The notes beneath the pieces were generated by a model. The model did no database searches. It had not been told where the DNA came from and was given only the letters and a program-made list of their open reading frames with translations. This document shows positions 1 through 8,317 of a DNA stretch of 48,125 nt, one piece after another. Position numbers and translations under genes: made by a program. This stretch comes from Rivularia sp. MS3. Its GTDB lineage: Bacteria > Cyanobacteriota > Cyanobacteriia > Cyanobacteriales > Nostocaceae. Position 1 is the first letter of the stretch. Each line of letters starts with the position of its first letter. The stretch lies in contig JAHCMI010000071.1 of assembly GCA_019192545.1 (NCBI GenBank), positions 1 to 48,125 on the forward strand, read 5' to 3'.

Positions 1-256
1 ATATTTTTTATATTTACGATATGCCCATCAAAACTAACGGGACAGACCACTAGTAATGGAATAGGTAATACCCCTAACTCCCAATTCTAGAAGAGAAATA
101 GAATTTAAAGTCCTCCAATTTTGGGGTATCCCCATCTGTGTCCTCATTCGGCAATCTAACCTTGGTAAACTATTAGTATCAGCCTAAGCTTTTTGCCGCC
201 ATTAGGATGCTCTCAACTAAAAACCATTTTAAATAGAATCGGCAACAAAAAGCGAT
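1..256. other. Intergenic stretch with a partial MITE-like end
   Basis: No gene is visible here. Bases about 34-54 read as GGGACAGACCACTAGT, similar to the inverted-repeat end of the element at 9779-9947, so this is probably the edge of a related element that is cut by the window start. Nothing else is recognised. Confidence 0.4.
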
Positions 257-1657
257 TTATTCTACTTCTCCATTATTGGGAATCGGAAAATCTTCTGCTG
301 AGTAATTTCGATTAGCATACCTAATCGCACGCAGAATTGTATCTTCCATCCGAGATATAAATACAGCATGAATATTACCGGTTTGAGAATCAACTCTTTT
401 CAAAATATAAGTCTTTCTAAGACCTTTTTTATCAAGTTTAAAGAAAGTATATTCTTGCATTACTTCCTGTTCTATTTCTTCTTCTATTAAAGGTAATTCT
501 TCAGACAAACGAACTGCTCCAATACCTTGAATTAATGCTTCTTGTAAATCGTTATATTCTTCGTCGAAAATCCATTGAGTTTGCCATTGACTTGGGTGAA
601 TTCTACCGTATTTTTCTGGTAAATATCTGCCATTGTATGCATAAGCAACAAATCCATCAGCAAATTCGATTGCTGTTTCTCCTTCCCCGTGAAGTTGATT
701 ATCTTCGTTAACCAGAATTTTTGTAGGTCTTTCGCAAACAATGCACAAATTATTAACACCGAAAATCGAACCACAATATTTTGCTAAACCTTGCAAAGCG
801 GACCATTTCTGAGTTTTACAGGGATAATTTAGTACGGAAAAGGCATAATCTAACCAAATACAGGATATTAAACAATTAAGAGTAATAAAAGGAGGGTTTT
901 CTAACAAAAATTTTTGTTCGTAACCAGATAGGAGAGGAAGAATTATTTCTCGAAATTTTGGATGCTCGACTCCAGAAATTCTGATAGTGATAGAACTTTT
1001 GAGCATTTGTTTTAACCATCCTCGGAATAGCAATTCTTTACCAGGAAGCCAAGCTAATTGTTTATCAATGTTTTCTGCTGTCATCCCCAAAGATTCTTGC
1101 CAATCTTCTGGTTGTCTGTTCTCAAACAGTCTTTGAAATTCAGGCTCTCCTTGACGACTCATCTGTTTATTCAAATTATCAAATAATGGAGATGTGCCGA
1201 TGAATGATTGTTCCACAACATCGTAAGTACTTAAATCTTTCGGCAGACAATTATCAATATGTTTATCTAAGGATTGATAAGGCTCGGCTAAGACTTCACC
1301 TAATAAATCATGAAGCGGTTTTGTTCCCGAAGATTTCTGCTTGGCTATTATTTTCACCATTTCCCAAGCTGCTCTAGCAAATTGAAAAAAATTATTTTGA
1401 ACTTCCTCTCGTGACGGAATAGCATCTTGCTGAGGAGTTTCTACATAAGATTGAAGTCGCTCTAAAGCAGCACGGGGACTACTACAGAAAATTACTTCGG
1501 GTTCCGGTTTACCCATGACAGCGTAAGCCCCTTGTACTGCTGCTTTAGCTCGGTTGTGCTGAATTGGCTCAGTTGACAAATAAATATTTTTCCATTTCTG
1601 CTGATATTCGGGAATTAAGGCTTCTTGCTCTGGTGTAAGAAAATTAATTCGAGTCAT
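257..1657 (-). CDS. DUF6745-family protein of unknown function
   Basis: A 466-aa soluble protein. The opening (TPEQEALIPEYQQKW, STEPI, then an AYAVMGKPEPEVIFCSSP stretch) and the C-terminal half (ERPTKILVNEDNQLHGEG, then AIEFADGFVAYAYNGRYLP around residues 310-350) match the pattern I know for DUF6745, a family common in cyanobacteria and actinobacteria, often near leucine-rich-repeat or pentapeptide proteins. No catalytic motif, signal peptide or membrane segment is visible and the function is unknown. The ATG at 1657 has no clear Shine-Dalgarno, but the family motif begins right after it, so the start is likely correct. It seems to be monocistronic: a MITE-like element lies just upstream (1783-1882). 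Confidence 0.8.
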   Translation of the reverse strand: MTRINFLTPEQEALIPEYQQKWKNIYLSTEPIQHNRAKAAVQGAYAVMGKPEPEVIFCSSPRAALERLQSYVETPQQDAIPSREEVQNNFFQFARAAWEMVKIIAKQKSSGTKPLHDLLGEVLAEPYQSLDKHIDNCLPKDLSTYDVVEQSFIGTSPLFDNLNKQMSRQGEPEFQRLFENRQPEDWQESLGMTAENIDKQLAWLPGKELLFRGWLKQMLKSSITIRISGVEHPKFREIILPLLSGYEQKFLLENPPFITLNCLISCIWLDYAFSVLNYPCKTQKWSALQGLAKYCGSIFGVNNLCIVCERPTKILVNEDNQLHGEGETAIEFADGFVAYAYNGRYLPEKYGRIHPSQWQTQWIFDEEYNDLQEALIQGIGAVRLSEELPLIEEEIEQEVMQEYTFFKLDKKGLRKTYILKRVDSQTGNIHAVFISRMEDTILRAIRYANRNYSAEDFPIPNNGEVE

Positions 1658-1982
1658 TTTGCTATCGGTAGATATCTGATGGTTAAGATTATGGTTCCCG
1701 AAAAATCTTCAAAAGTTCACATTAATTGTTTTCTGTTACTTTAGTTATTCATTACTAGGAAAATTAAATTGAAAATTACAAATATAGCGGTTTTCACTTC
1801 AGTAGAATAAATTATTGTAGGATAGGCATTCCTGCCAGTCTAATTTTCATTAATTCTCTACACTCAACGAAAAACCGCTATAGACATCTTTACCTTAAAA
1901 GATTTTAAAACCCCCTGCCCTGGTAAGGGATAGGGGGTTAGTTGTACAACTATAATATGGCAAAAAAGTGTGTTTTTCGCGT
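1658..1982. other. Intergenic region with a MITE-like element
   Basis: This 325-base gap contains the promoter region of the DUF6745 gene and the inverted-repeat element at 1783-1882. The rest (1883-1982) is the downstream flank of the small gene that follows. A minus-strand reading frame crossing this area overlaps the better supported 58-aa gene in another frame and is not accepted. Confidence 0.5.
1783..1882. repeat. MITE-like element, TATAGCGGTTTTC family, copy 1
   Basis: The element starts TATAGCGGTTTTC and ends GAAAAACCGCTATA, near-perfect inverted termini about 100 bp apart, with no coding capacity. Related ends occur at 8861-9143, 13293-13419, 25420-25541 and, singly, near 23573-23583. 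This is direct sequence evidence for a dispersed hairpin element. How it moves is not visible. Confidence 0.7.
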
Positions 1983-2159
1983 TTAATGTTCTTTATGTCT
2001 AGCAGTGTCACCTTCGTAAGGCTGTACTCCTGATTTAGGGTAATCATCATCGCTGGGGCTAAAAATTCTACTGATGCCATTAGTTGTAAAATCAATCAGT
2101 TTTTGAGGAATTTCTACAACTGATTTAATCATTTGCTTTGCTTTAGATGTAGTAGACAT
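1983..2159 (-). CDS. Small conserved cyanobacterial protein (58 aa)
   Basis: A short gene with ATG at 2159 and TAA at 1983-1985. The product starts MSTTSKAKQMIKSVVEIP and continues QKLIDFTTNGISRIFSP, then an acidic SDDDYPKSGVQPYEGD and a basic end, TARHKEH. A good Shine-Dalgarno, AGGAGAT (2167-2173), sits 7 bases before the ATG. The pattern (amphipathic helix, then IFSPSDDDYP.tGVQP.eG) resembles a short conserved family I recall from filamentous cyanobacteria, with no known function. There are no membrane segments or cysteines. The next gene upstream is another small ORF on the same strand, so the two may be co-transcribed. Confidence 0.7.
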   Translation of the reverse strand: MSTTSKAKQMIKSVVEIPQKLIDFTTNGISRIFSPSDDDYPKSGVQPYEGDTARHKEH

Positions 2160-2166
2160 AAATCTT

Positions 2167-2173
2167 ATCTCCT
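2167..2173 (-). promoter_or_regulatory. Ribosome binding site of the 58-aa gene
   Basis: AGGAGAT on the minus strand, 7 bases before the ATG at 2159. It fixes the start and argues that this very short gene is real. Confidence 0.65.
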
Positions 2174-2359
2174 GTGATAATTAATCGAAAAATCTTCAGC
2201 AAACTTTTGTCTTGTCAGCGCTTATGTTTATATCAATCCTTCACCACCGAACGGATTTTATTTCGGTGTTAATTTTTCTGTTGGCTTGGAAATTATAAAT
2301 GGAATATTTGGTTTTGAAACGGTATGATTTTCTATGGAAATTGATGAATTTTTAATTTT

Positions 2360-2515
2360 TTAGGGTGTTGCAGTTGGAACTGTTTCTGTAGTAGTTGAAT
2401 TTTGATTAACATCTATACTATTCAACCAAACTACGGTAACAATTAAACTTAATAGCGATAGTATGTAAATGATGAAAATATTTTGCTGAACAGGACGAGT
2501 ATTTTGAGTTTTCAT
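2360..2515 (-). CDS. Small single-pass membrane protein (51 aa)
   Basis: ATG at 2515, TAA at 2360-2362. The product begins MKTQNTRPVQQNIFIIYIL, has one hydrophobic helix (about residues 13-31, FIIYILSLLSLIVTVVWL) and ends in a Thr/Pro-rich tail, TTTETVPTATP. AGGAGAA (2521-2527) lies 5 bases upstream of the ATG. The layout (short polar start, one helix, polar tail) suggests a bitopic membrane protein with the tail outside. I do not recognise a family. It stands between hsp20 and the 58-aa gene, all on the minus strand. Confidence 0.55.
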   Translation of the reverse strand: MKTQNTRPVQQNIFIIYILSLLSLIVTVVWLNSIDVNQNSTTTETVPTATP

Positions 2516-2613
2516 AATTTTTCTCCTGCATTTTTAATGAGTAAATCATTTAATTTCAGACTTACCCCGATACCTCATCCTAGAAAAACACCCTGTATAT
2601 TCTTATAAGCTGA

Positions 2614-3204
2614 TTATGTTGTAGATGAGGAAGATGCATTTATTTCGGCTTGAGTGCGAGAATGCATTGTTTCTTCGATATGTTCTTGATGTTGACGCTG
2701 TTGAACCATTGCTTCACGGGCTTTTTCTTGCATACTCAAATCAAGCTTTAATACATCATGATTTTGAACGCGAGATTTTGGTAAACTCAGCGTCAAAATA
2801 CCGTTATGAATTTCGGCAGCAACCTGCTTATATTCAACACACATCGGTAAAGGTACTATGCGTTGAAAGTATCCATAGTTAAATTCAGAACGATAAACTC
2901 CTTTTTCGTAATGGACTTTTTGCTCTTTATGTTCCCCACTAATAGAAACCGCATCTTTAGTTACATGAATGTCTAAATCCTTGGGTTCGATACCGGGTAC
3001 TTGAGCTTGAAGAATAAGATTTGTATTTGTCTCTTTAATTTCAATTGCTGGTTGCCAAGTTGCATTTTCAACTTTGGGAATAGAACTTTGAGAATGTAAG
3101 CCAGTTTTTTCTGTATTCCCATGAACCAATTCATCAAATAAATTATTCATTTGATGGCGTAGGGTATCGATGTTTTTAAGTGGATGCCAGTTTCTTTGTG
3201 ACAT
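2614..3204 (-). CDS. Hsp20 small heat-shock protein (alpha-crystallin family)
   Basis: A 196-aa ATP-independent holdase that keeps unfolding proteins soluble. The alpha-crystallin domain spans about residues 48-145: WQPAIEIKET at its start, QVPGIEPKDLDIHV, then the signature NGILTLSLPK at 134-143, with a C-terminal hydrophobic L-K-L (152-154) that may act as the I/V-x-I/V oligomer clasp. A longer tail rich in Gln, Glu, Ser and Thr follows. I start it at 3204 (MSQRNWHPL) rather than at 3246, because AGGAAG (3212-3217) is 7 bases before this ATG and the typical N-terminus fits. The direct-repeat operator at 3287-3305 lies 82 bases upstream, so expression is probably controlled by it. Confidence 0.93.
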   Translation of the reverse strand: MSQRNWHPLKNIDTLRHQMNNLFDELVHGNTEKTGLHSQSSIPKVENATWQPAIEIKETNTNLILQAQVPGIEPKDLDIHVTKDAVSISGEHKEQKVHYEKGVYRSEFNYGYFQRIVPLPMCVEYKQVAAEIHNGILTLSLPKSRVQNHDVLKLDLSMQEKAREAMVQQRQHQEHIEETMHSRTQAEINASSSSTT

Positions 3205-3211
3205 ATATTTG

Positions 3212-3217
3212 CTTCCT
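3212..3217 (-). promoter_or_regulatory. Ribosome binding site deciding the hsp20 start
   Basis: AGGAAG on the minus strand, 7 bases before the ATG at 3204. It supports the shorter start over the in-frame start 42 bases upstream. Confidence 0.6.
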
Positions 3218-3286
3218 GCAATCCTGATAAAAAGTTTGGTTGGCAAGCCTTTTTTCTTAGCTCTACCTTTAATTTAGAAAAATAAT

Positions 3287-3305
3287 TTGAGGAAGTTGTG
3301 AGGAA
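3287..3305 (+). promoter_or_regulatory. 11-bp-phased direct repeat, copy A (hsp20)
   Basis: TTGAGGAAGTTGTGAGGAA: two TGAGGAA units whose starts are 11 bases apart. Read toward hsp20 it is TTCCTCACAACTTCCTCAA followed by an AT-rich tract. It ends 82 bases before the hsp20 ATG. The element is shared with the copies at 8070, 10163, 11625, 17301 and 23372. Direct repeats of this period are typical of sites bound by OmpR/PhoB-type regulators (known for that family). The identity of the binding protein here is inference. Confidence 0.65.
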
Positions 3306-3463
3306 AGCCCAAGAGACTTAAAAGTCACCGCGATTTTCACCCCGCGCTGTCGCTCATCCCCATCCAAATCCCAAACTTCTGCCTTATCACAACTGTTTAG
3401 ATGGCATACCAAGTACTAAACAACCAAATTAATAACTCAATAATTCATACCCATTCCTCACTA

Positions 3464-3844
3464 TTAATTATTCCAACCGAGAACTTCTGAAATTTCTTGA
3501 GCTAATGTTAGCGGGCTAAAAGGTTTGGCGATCGCCGCTTTAATTCCTAAATCAGTGTAGCGGTAATTGTCGGAGCTTTGAATAGTTGCTGTTAATATAA
3601 TTACTGGAATTTCTTTGGTGTCAGAATTCTGCTGTAAATGTTTAAAAGCTGTAATTCCGTCCATACCTGGCATCATTACATCTAAAAGAATGGCATCTGG
3701 TTTTTCTAGTTCTGCTTTTTTTATACCTTCATTACCCGAACTAGCTGTGATTACTTGCCATTTGGTAGTACTTTCTAAACAAATTTTTGTAACTTCCTGA
3801 ATATATTCTTCGTTATCAACTACTAAGATTTTTTTTGTTGTCAT
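3464..3844 (-). CDS. Single-domain CheY-like response regulator
   Basis: A 126-aa stand-alone receiver. The phospho-acceptor is D55 (ILLDVMMPG), the acidic site includes D10 (VVDNEE, with Asn in place of the second usual Asp), the switch threonine is T85 (LTAT) and the conserved lysine is K107 (AKPF). There is no output domain, so it either shuttles phosphate or acts by protein contact. It lies 48 bases downstream of the large phosphorelay protein on the same strand, so they are very likely one operon and partners. There is no obvious Shine-Dalgarno before the ATG at 3844, but the receiver begins at once (MTTKKILVVD). Confidence 0.93.
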   Translation of the reverse strand: MTTKKILVVDNEEYIQEVTKICLESTTKWQVITASSGNEGIKKAELEKPDAILLDVMMPGMDGITAFKHLQQNSDTKEIPVIILTATIQSSDNYRYTDLGIKAAIAKPFSPLTLAQEISEVLGWNN

Positions 3845-3892
3845 TTTTAGTACAAGTAATTTTATGAATATTTTGAAATTTAGTGATAACTG

Positions 3893-6800
3893 TTAACTAT
3901 TCATAGGTAAAGTAAAATAAAAAGTGCTACCAACTCCTAAAATACTTTCAACCCAAATTTTTCCACCGTGCATTTCTACAATACTTAGACAAGTTGCTAA
4001 ACCCAAACCCGTACCTTCATGATTGCGCGAATCAGAAGAATCTACTTGTTGAAAGCGCTCGAAAATAATTTTTAGTTTATCTTCAGGAATACCGCGCCCG
4101 TTATCCTTAACTGTAAATAGTATTTCTGAATCTTGTTCGACTGCACTTAAGCTTACCGCACCACCAGGCGATGAAAATCGAATTGCGTTACTAAGTAAGT
4201 TTGTTAAAACTTGAATAATCCTATCGGCATCTACTTGCAGTTGTAGGGGTGGATTTTCAACTGATAGTTTAACTTGGGCTTTGTCGGCTAAAAGGCGAAT
4301 AATATTTACTGATTGTCTAATTAGTTCGCCAACTTGACACATTTGTTTGAACATGGTGATTTTTCCCGATTCAATCCGCTCGATATCGAGAATATCGTTA
4401 ATCAGTCTTACTAAACGTTCGGTGCTATCGGTAGCGATTTGCACTAAGCGTTTACCATCTTCGGAACCCAAAGGAATTAAATCGGTAGCCAGCATTCCTA
4501 AAGAGCCATGAATCGAAGTTAAAGGAGTACGAAGCTCGTGAGAAACTATCGAAACAAACTCATCTTTCATGCGCTCTACTTGTTTGCGGTGGCTGACATC
4601 TTGTAAATAAACTGTATAAACTGTTTTATTGCCTAAATTCAGTTGAGAAATTGAAGCTTCTGCGGGAAATTCGCTTCCATTCTTACGTCTTCCATAAATT
4701 TCGCGACGCTCTCCCATTTTTCTAGATGGAGATTCTGACTTACCCAAATCGGCTACATCATGGCAGCGAGCTTCTACCCAACCTTCGGGTACAAGTAAAT
4801 CTAAAGGTTCTCCCAGTACTTCACTTACCGCATAACCGAAAATTTCTGAAGCACCTTGATTAAATAAAGTAATACGCCGATCGCTATCAATACAAATTAT
4901 CGCATCCGAAGCAATTTCTACAATCCTGGCAAATTGCGCTTGCGCTCGCTGACGCTCGACTAATTCCGATTGTAAACATTCGTTCATCTTGACTAATTCG
5001 GCTGTGCGGGAAGCCACTCTATTTTCCAGTTTCTCCGATTCTTGACGTAGAGTTGTTTGTGTAAGAATTTTTTCTATTGCACCAGAGAGAACATTGGCAA
5101 CGGCTTGTAAAAAATAAATGTCGTCTTGATTAAAGGCGCGTTTTTGAGAAGTATAGACACCTAAAACGGCATAAGTCTTATTAACTCCCAAAATTGGCAC
5201 GCTAACACCGCTAATAATTCCGTGTTCTTTAAGTAAAGTCGGGGTATTAAATCGAGTTTCTTGGCACAAGTCTTCAATAATGACGGGTTCTTTTGTGAAT
5301 AATATATCGGTTGGAGAATCATTAAAACTCAGTAGCGCTAGTTTTACTAATCCTTCATTCCAGCCAACTCCGGCACGTAGCAACATGACATTACCCGACG
5401 GTAATATTTCTAAAATATGGCAAAATTCGACATCTAAACTTTGAGCGACTAAGGCGACAGTTTCATCCATCAAACTAGATATGTCTTTATTTGACAAAGC
5501 TGACTGTCCTAATTTTGCCAAGCTTGCCTGTTGTTGAACTTTGGCTTCAAGTAACAGATTCATTTTTTCTTTTTCTGCTTCAGCTTGTTTCCGCGCTGTG
5601 ATATCTCGCGTTAGTGCCAATTGAACCAACTTACCATTTTCGGGATTTATTAAAGGTACTCCATGAGTTTCTAGAATACGACGGCTACCTTTGCAACCGA
5701 TTATTTCAAATTCCAAACTACCTTTATTGCCCTCACAAACACTTTTATTTAAATTTTCAAAAGCCTGACGATGTACGGGGGCAATTACAGAATAAATATT
5801 TTTACCAATTACACTTTCATCTGCTTCAATCATCTCTAAGCCAGCAGGATTCATTTCTAACAATGTTCCGTCCGCAGCAACTAACTTAATACATTCAGGA
5901 GATGTATTGAAAATTTTTTGCCAGAGTTGTGCTGATTGCGATGTATTATTTTCTTCTTGCTCTCTTGTCATCCGTCGAATCAATTGAATTCTTTCCAAAC
6001 GGTTGACAATTCTGGTTACTAATTCCGGTCCAATAATTGGTTTGCTAACAAAATCATCCGCACCAACGCTAAAAACTTGATTGACAATTTCGGCCTCATT
6101 ATGTACCGTTAAAAACAAGATTGGTAGTTCGCTCCAACGAGCATGATTGCGGACTTTATTGCAAAGTTCAATACCGCTAACTCCAGGCATTTCCACATCT
6201 AAAATCAGTAAATCGGGCTTGATTATTTCTAAGGTTTCCCAAAATTTTTGCGGTTCTGCTAGAGTTTTTACCGTGATTCCCCAATGCTGAAGTAAATTTT
6301 GCATTACTTCTAAAACTTTTGGATCATCATCTACGGCTAATACCGTTGCTTGAGCATCTTCTGACTTTTTAATTAATTGTGTCGCAGTTTCTAAAATTTT
6401 TACTGAAGAAACGGGTTTTTGTAAAATTACATTCTCACTATCATTAATAGCTTGTTTATTAAAATTCTCTACTTCCTTGGTTAAAACGATGACGGGAATT
6501 GACGGTTTACGATTTTTGAACTCTGCTAATAAGCTCAAACTTTCATCATCCTTTAAAAGACAATCGTCAATTACTGCTACATTTGGATGCTCTCGGTAAA
6601 GTTTTGTTCTAGCATTAGCAATACTATTAACAATCGTCACTCTTAACCCAAATTCAGCAGATTTTTGGACTAAATCTTCTGATATTTCTTGATGTTTATC
6701 AATCGCTAAAAGTAAAGGACGCTCATCTAACTCATATTTATGATTAGAAGATATAGTTTTTGTTTGGGATGGTGCAGTAATTTCAGCAAATAAAGCCTTT

Positions 6801-7828
6801 ACCCAATCATTGAATTGTGCAATTTGACCTTTATCTAAAACTTTATCTGCTTTAAGTAAATGTTCTATCTGACGCGCTAATTTAGAACCTTGAGAAAAGC
6901 CAAAAGTACCCAGAGAACCAGCTAAGGTATGAGCTTCTGCTGTTGCTTGAGAATGCAATTCCTCCGTTAAAGATTCATTTGAATTTTTCAATATAAGCGC
7001 AGCTTTGAGCAATACATTTACCTGTTCGGCTACCCTTTCTTTATATTTTTCCCAAACTCCAGCTACAGCTAAAAGAGTCTGTGTTTTAATTACTGGAGAA
7101 CTCGATACTTCATCTTCTTCTTGTACCTTTGTACCCTTTTCTTCCCCTTTCTCTTCCTCTGGCTTCAAGCGATAACCAATACCGTATACAGTTTCAATTA
7201 AATTACCGGGGGCACCTGCTGCTTTGAGCTTCATTCGCAATCCTTTTATATGAGTACGAACGGCTTCTTCGGAAGGAATGTCTTCGTAAGACCACAAATG
7301 CTCTAAAATCATTCCACAGCTGAATACACGCCGACTATTGCGTAAAAACAGTTCTAATAATGAATATTCTTTCGGAGTTAAAGATAAATCTTTTGTATCA
7401 TAATTGACTTCGCAACTGATGGGGTCAAGTCGCAAATTCCCCCATTCCAATACTGGCTGTAAACTGACTTTTCCCCTTCTTAATAACGCTCTAAGGCGAG
7501 CAACTAATTCTTCTTCTTCAAAAGGTTTAACTACATAGTCATCTGCTCCAGCGTCCAAACCAGTTGCTTTTTCGTGAGGACTATCGCATCCAGTCACCAA
7601 CATAATAGGAATCAACAAGCCACTAGCACGGATTTTTCTACAAAGACTAATACCATCTAGTTTCGGCAAGGTTATATCTAAAATAATTAAGTCATAGTCA
7701 AAAGCTTGAACTAACTCCCAACCATCAAGTCCATCGTTAGCAACTTCAACTGCATAGTTATGATAAGTCAGTACAGCACTCAGCGCTTGGGCAACAAATT
7801 CATCATCTTCTACAACTAGGATTTTCAT
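3893..7828 (-). CDS. OmpR-type regulator fused to HPt and hybrid histidine kinase
   Basis: A 1311-aa soluble phosphorelay protein. Domains in order: receiver 1 (D8/D9, D51, K101) and winged-helix DNA-binding domain (about 130-222, ending ETVYGIGYRL), together a complete OmpR-type regulator; acidic linker; HPt-like domain with H300 in EAHTLAGSLGTFGF; a weak receiver 371-490 (D421, K471); receiver 3 (about 495-610; D544, K597); PAS 633-750; GAF 782-920; coiled coil 925-965; PAS 966-1080; HisKA with H1097 (VSHELRTPLTS); ATPase with N1214, DNGRGIPED (1242-1250) and GTGLGL (1272-1277). There is no transmembrane segment, so signals are cytoplasmic or bound by PAS/GAF. Having the DNA-binding regulator at the N-terminus of its own kinase is uncommon. 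It may bind the direct-repeat operators nearby (inference). The gene precedes the single-receiver gene. Confidence 0.93.
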   Translation of the reverse strand: MKILVVEDDEFVAQALSAVLTYHNYAVEVANDGLDGWELVQAFDYDLIILDITLPKLDGISLCRKIRASGLLIPIMLVTGCDSPHEKATGLDAGADDYVVKPFEEEELVARLRALLRRGKVSLQPVLEWGNLRLDPISCEVNYDTKDLSLTPKEYSLLELFLRNSRRVFSCGMILEHLWSYEDIPSEEAVRTHIKGLRMKLKAAGAPGNLIETVYGIGYRLKPEEEKGEEKGTKVQEEDEVSSSPVIKTQTLLAVAGVWEKYKERVAEQVNVLLKAALILKNSNESLTEELHSQATAEAHTLAGSLGTFGFSQGSKLARQIEHLLKADKVLDKGQIAQFNDWVKALFAEITAPSQTKTISSNHKYELDERPLLLAIDKHQEISEDLVQKSAEFGLRVTIVNSIANARTKLYREHPNVAVIDDCLLKDDESLSLLAEFKNRKPSIPVIVLTKEVENFNKQAINDSENVILQKPVSSVKILETATQLIKKSEDAQATVLAVDDDPKVLEVMQNLLQHWGITVKTLAEPQKFWETLEIIKPDLLILDVEMPGVSGIELCNKVRNHARWSELPILFLTVHNEAEIVNQVFSVGADDFVSKPIIGPELVTRIVNRLERIQLIRRMTREQEENNTSQSAQLWQKIFNTSPECIKLVAADGTLLEMNPAGLEMIEADESVIGKNIYSVIAPVHRQAFENLNKSVCEGNKGSLEFEIIGCKGSRRILETHGVPLINPENGKLVQLALTRDITARKQAEAEKEKMNLLLEAKVQQQASLAKLGQSALSNKDISSLMDETVALVAQSLDVEFCHILEILPSGNVMLLRAGVGWNEGLVKLALLSFNDSPTDILFTKEPVIIEDLCQETRFNTPTLLKEHGIISGVSVPILGVNKTYAVLGVYTSQKRAFNQDDIYFLQAVANVLSGAIEKILTQTTLRQESEKLENRVASRTAELVKMNECLQSELVERQRAQAQFARIVEIASDAIICIDSDRRITLFNQGASEIFGYAVSEVLGEPLDLLVPEGWVEARCHDVADLGKSESPSRKMGERREIYGRRKNGSEFPAEASISQLNLGNKTVYTVYLQDVSHRKQVERMKDEFVSIVSHELRTPLTSIHGSLGMLATDLIPLGSEDGKRLVQIATDSTERLVRLINDILDIERIESGKITMFKQMCQVGELIRQSVNIIRLLADKAQVKLSVENPPLQLQVDADRIIQVLTNLLSNAIRFSSPGGAVSLSAVEQDSEILFTVKDNGRGIPEDKLKIIFERFQQVDSSDSRNHEGTGLGLATCLSIVEMHGGKIWVESILGVGSTFYFTLPMNS

Positions 7829-8069
7829 ATTTTGTGCCAGCTGAAATTTAATACAAGTTTATCTTAGTTAGTTTCAATTTTATTAACAGTTAAACATTTT
7901 CTCATCTCTATTCTAGAATAGAATGTAAATTATTGTTAATCGGCAAACATAATTTTTGTTTAATAGTTTTAACGATAGAAAAAAAATTAATTTAGTAGAG
8001 TTAGTTTTTACAATCAAATATATTATTAGTAGTCTTAGCTATTTTTCAGTCGATAAAACCCGAAGTTTC

Positions 8070-8087
8070 TCCTCACAACTTCCTCAA
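8070..8087 (-). promoter_or_regulatory. 11-bp-phased direct repeat, copy B (universal stress protein 1)
   Basis: On the plus strand TCCTCACAACTTCCTCAA, followed by an AT-rich tract with TTTAAATTTAAA. It reads toward the gene at 8318, 230 bases away. The phosphorelay gene starts about 240 bases to the other side, so either could be controlled. Confidence 0.6.
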
Positions 8088-8241
8088 ATTTTTCATTTAA
8101 ATTTAAATCAGATGCTTTCATCATAGCGAACAAGTCTCAAAATAAAAGCTCCACCGTTATTAGCTGGTAATTAGATGGGGATTTAAACCTTAACCAACTG
8201 CTTGCACGTTCATTGACGGTGGGGTATTCAACATATCTTAA

Positions 8242-8278
8242 CTAAAAGCTAAAAGCTAAAAGCTAAAAGCTAAAAGCT
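8242..8278 (+). repeat. Heptamer tandem repeat (CTAAAAG x5)
   Basis: CTAAAAG is repeated five times without interruption, plus two bases, ending 39 bases before the universal stress protein ATG. It fits the short tandemly repeated repetitive (STRR) heptamers known in cyanobacteria. Copy number may vary by slippage and shift promoter-to-gene spacing (inference). Confidence 0.85.
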
Positions 8279-8317
8279 CGATAATTATTATTCGCTTGAA
8301 ACATAAGAGGTGAAAAT

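Larger units (their letters stand above)
7829..8317. other. Divergent intergenic region with regulatory signals
   Basis: 489 bases separating the phosphorelay gene (leftward) from the universal stress protein gene (rightward). It holds direct-repeat copy B (8070-8087) and a heptamer tandem repeat (8242-8278). The left half is very AT-rich and no ORF or RNA gene was recognised. Promoters for both directions must lie here, but no clear -10/-35 pair can be assigned. Confidence 0.6.

Noticed and set aside
1895-2095. 66-aa minus-strand frame
   Set aside because: It overlaps the 58-aa gene in another frame. The latter has a clear ribosome site and a recognisable conserved motif, and this frame has neither.
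3205-3246. Upstream start for hsp20 giving 14 more residues
   Set aside because: The extension has no family similarity and no ribosome site, while the ATG at 3204 has AGGAAG at a proper distance.
8242-8278. Possible CRISPR array
   Set aside because: The repeat unit is only 7 bases with no spacers; it is a simple heptamer tandem repeat.
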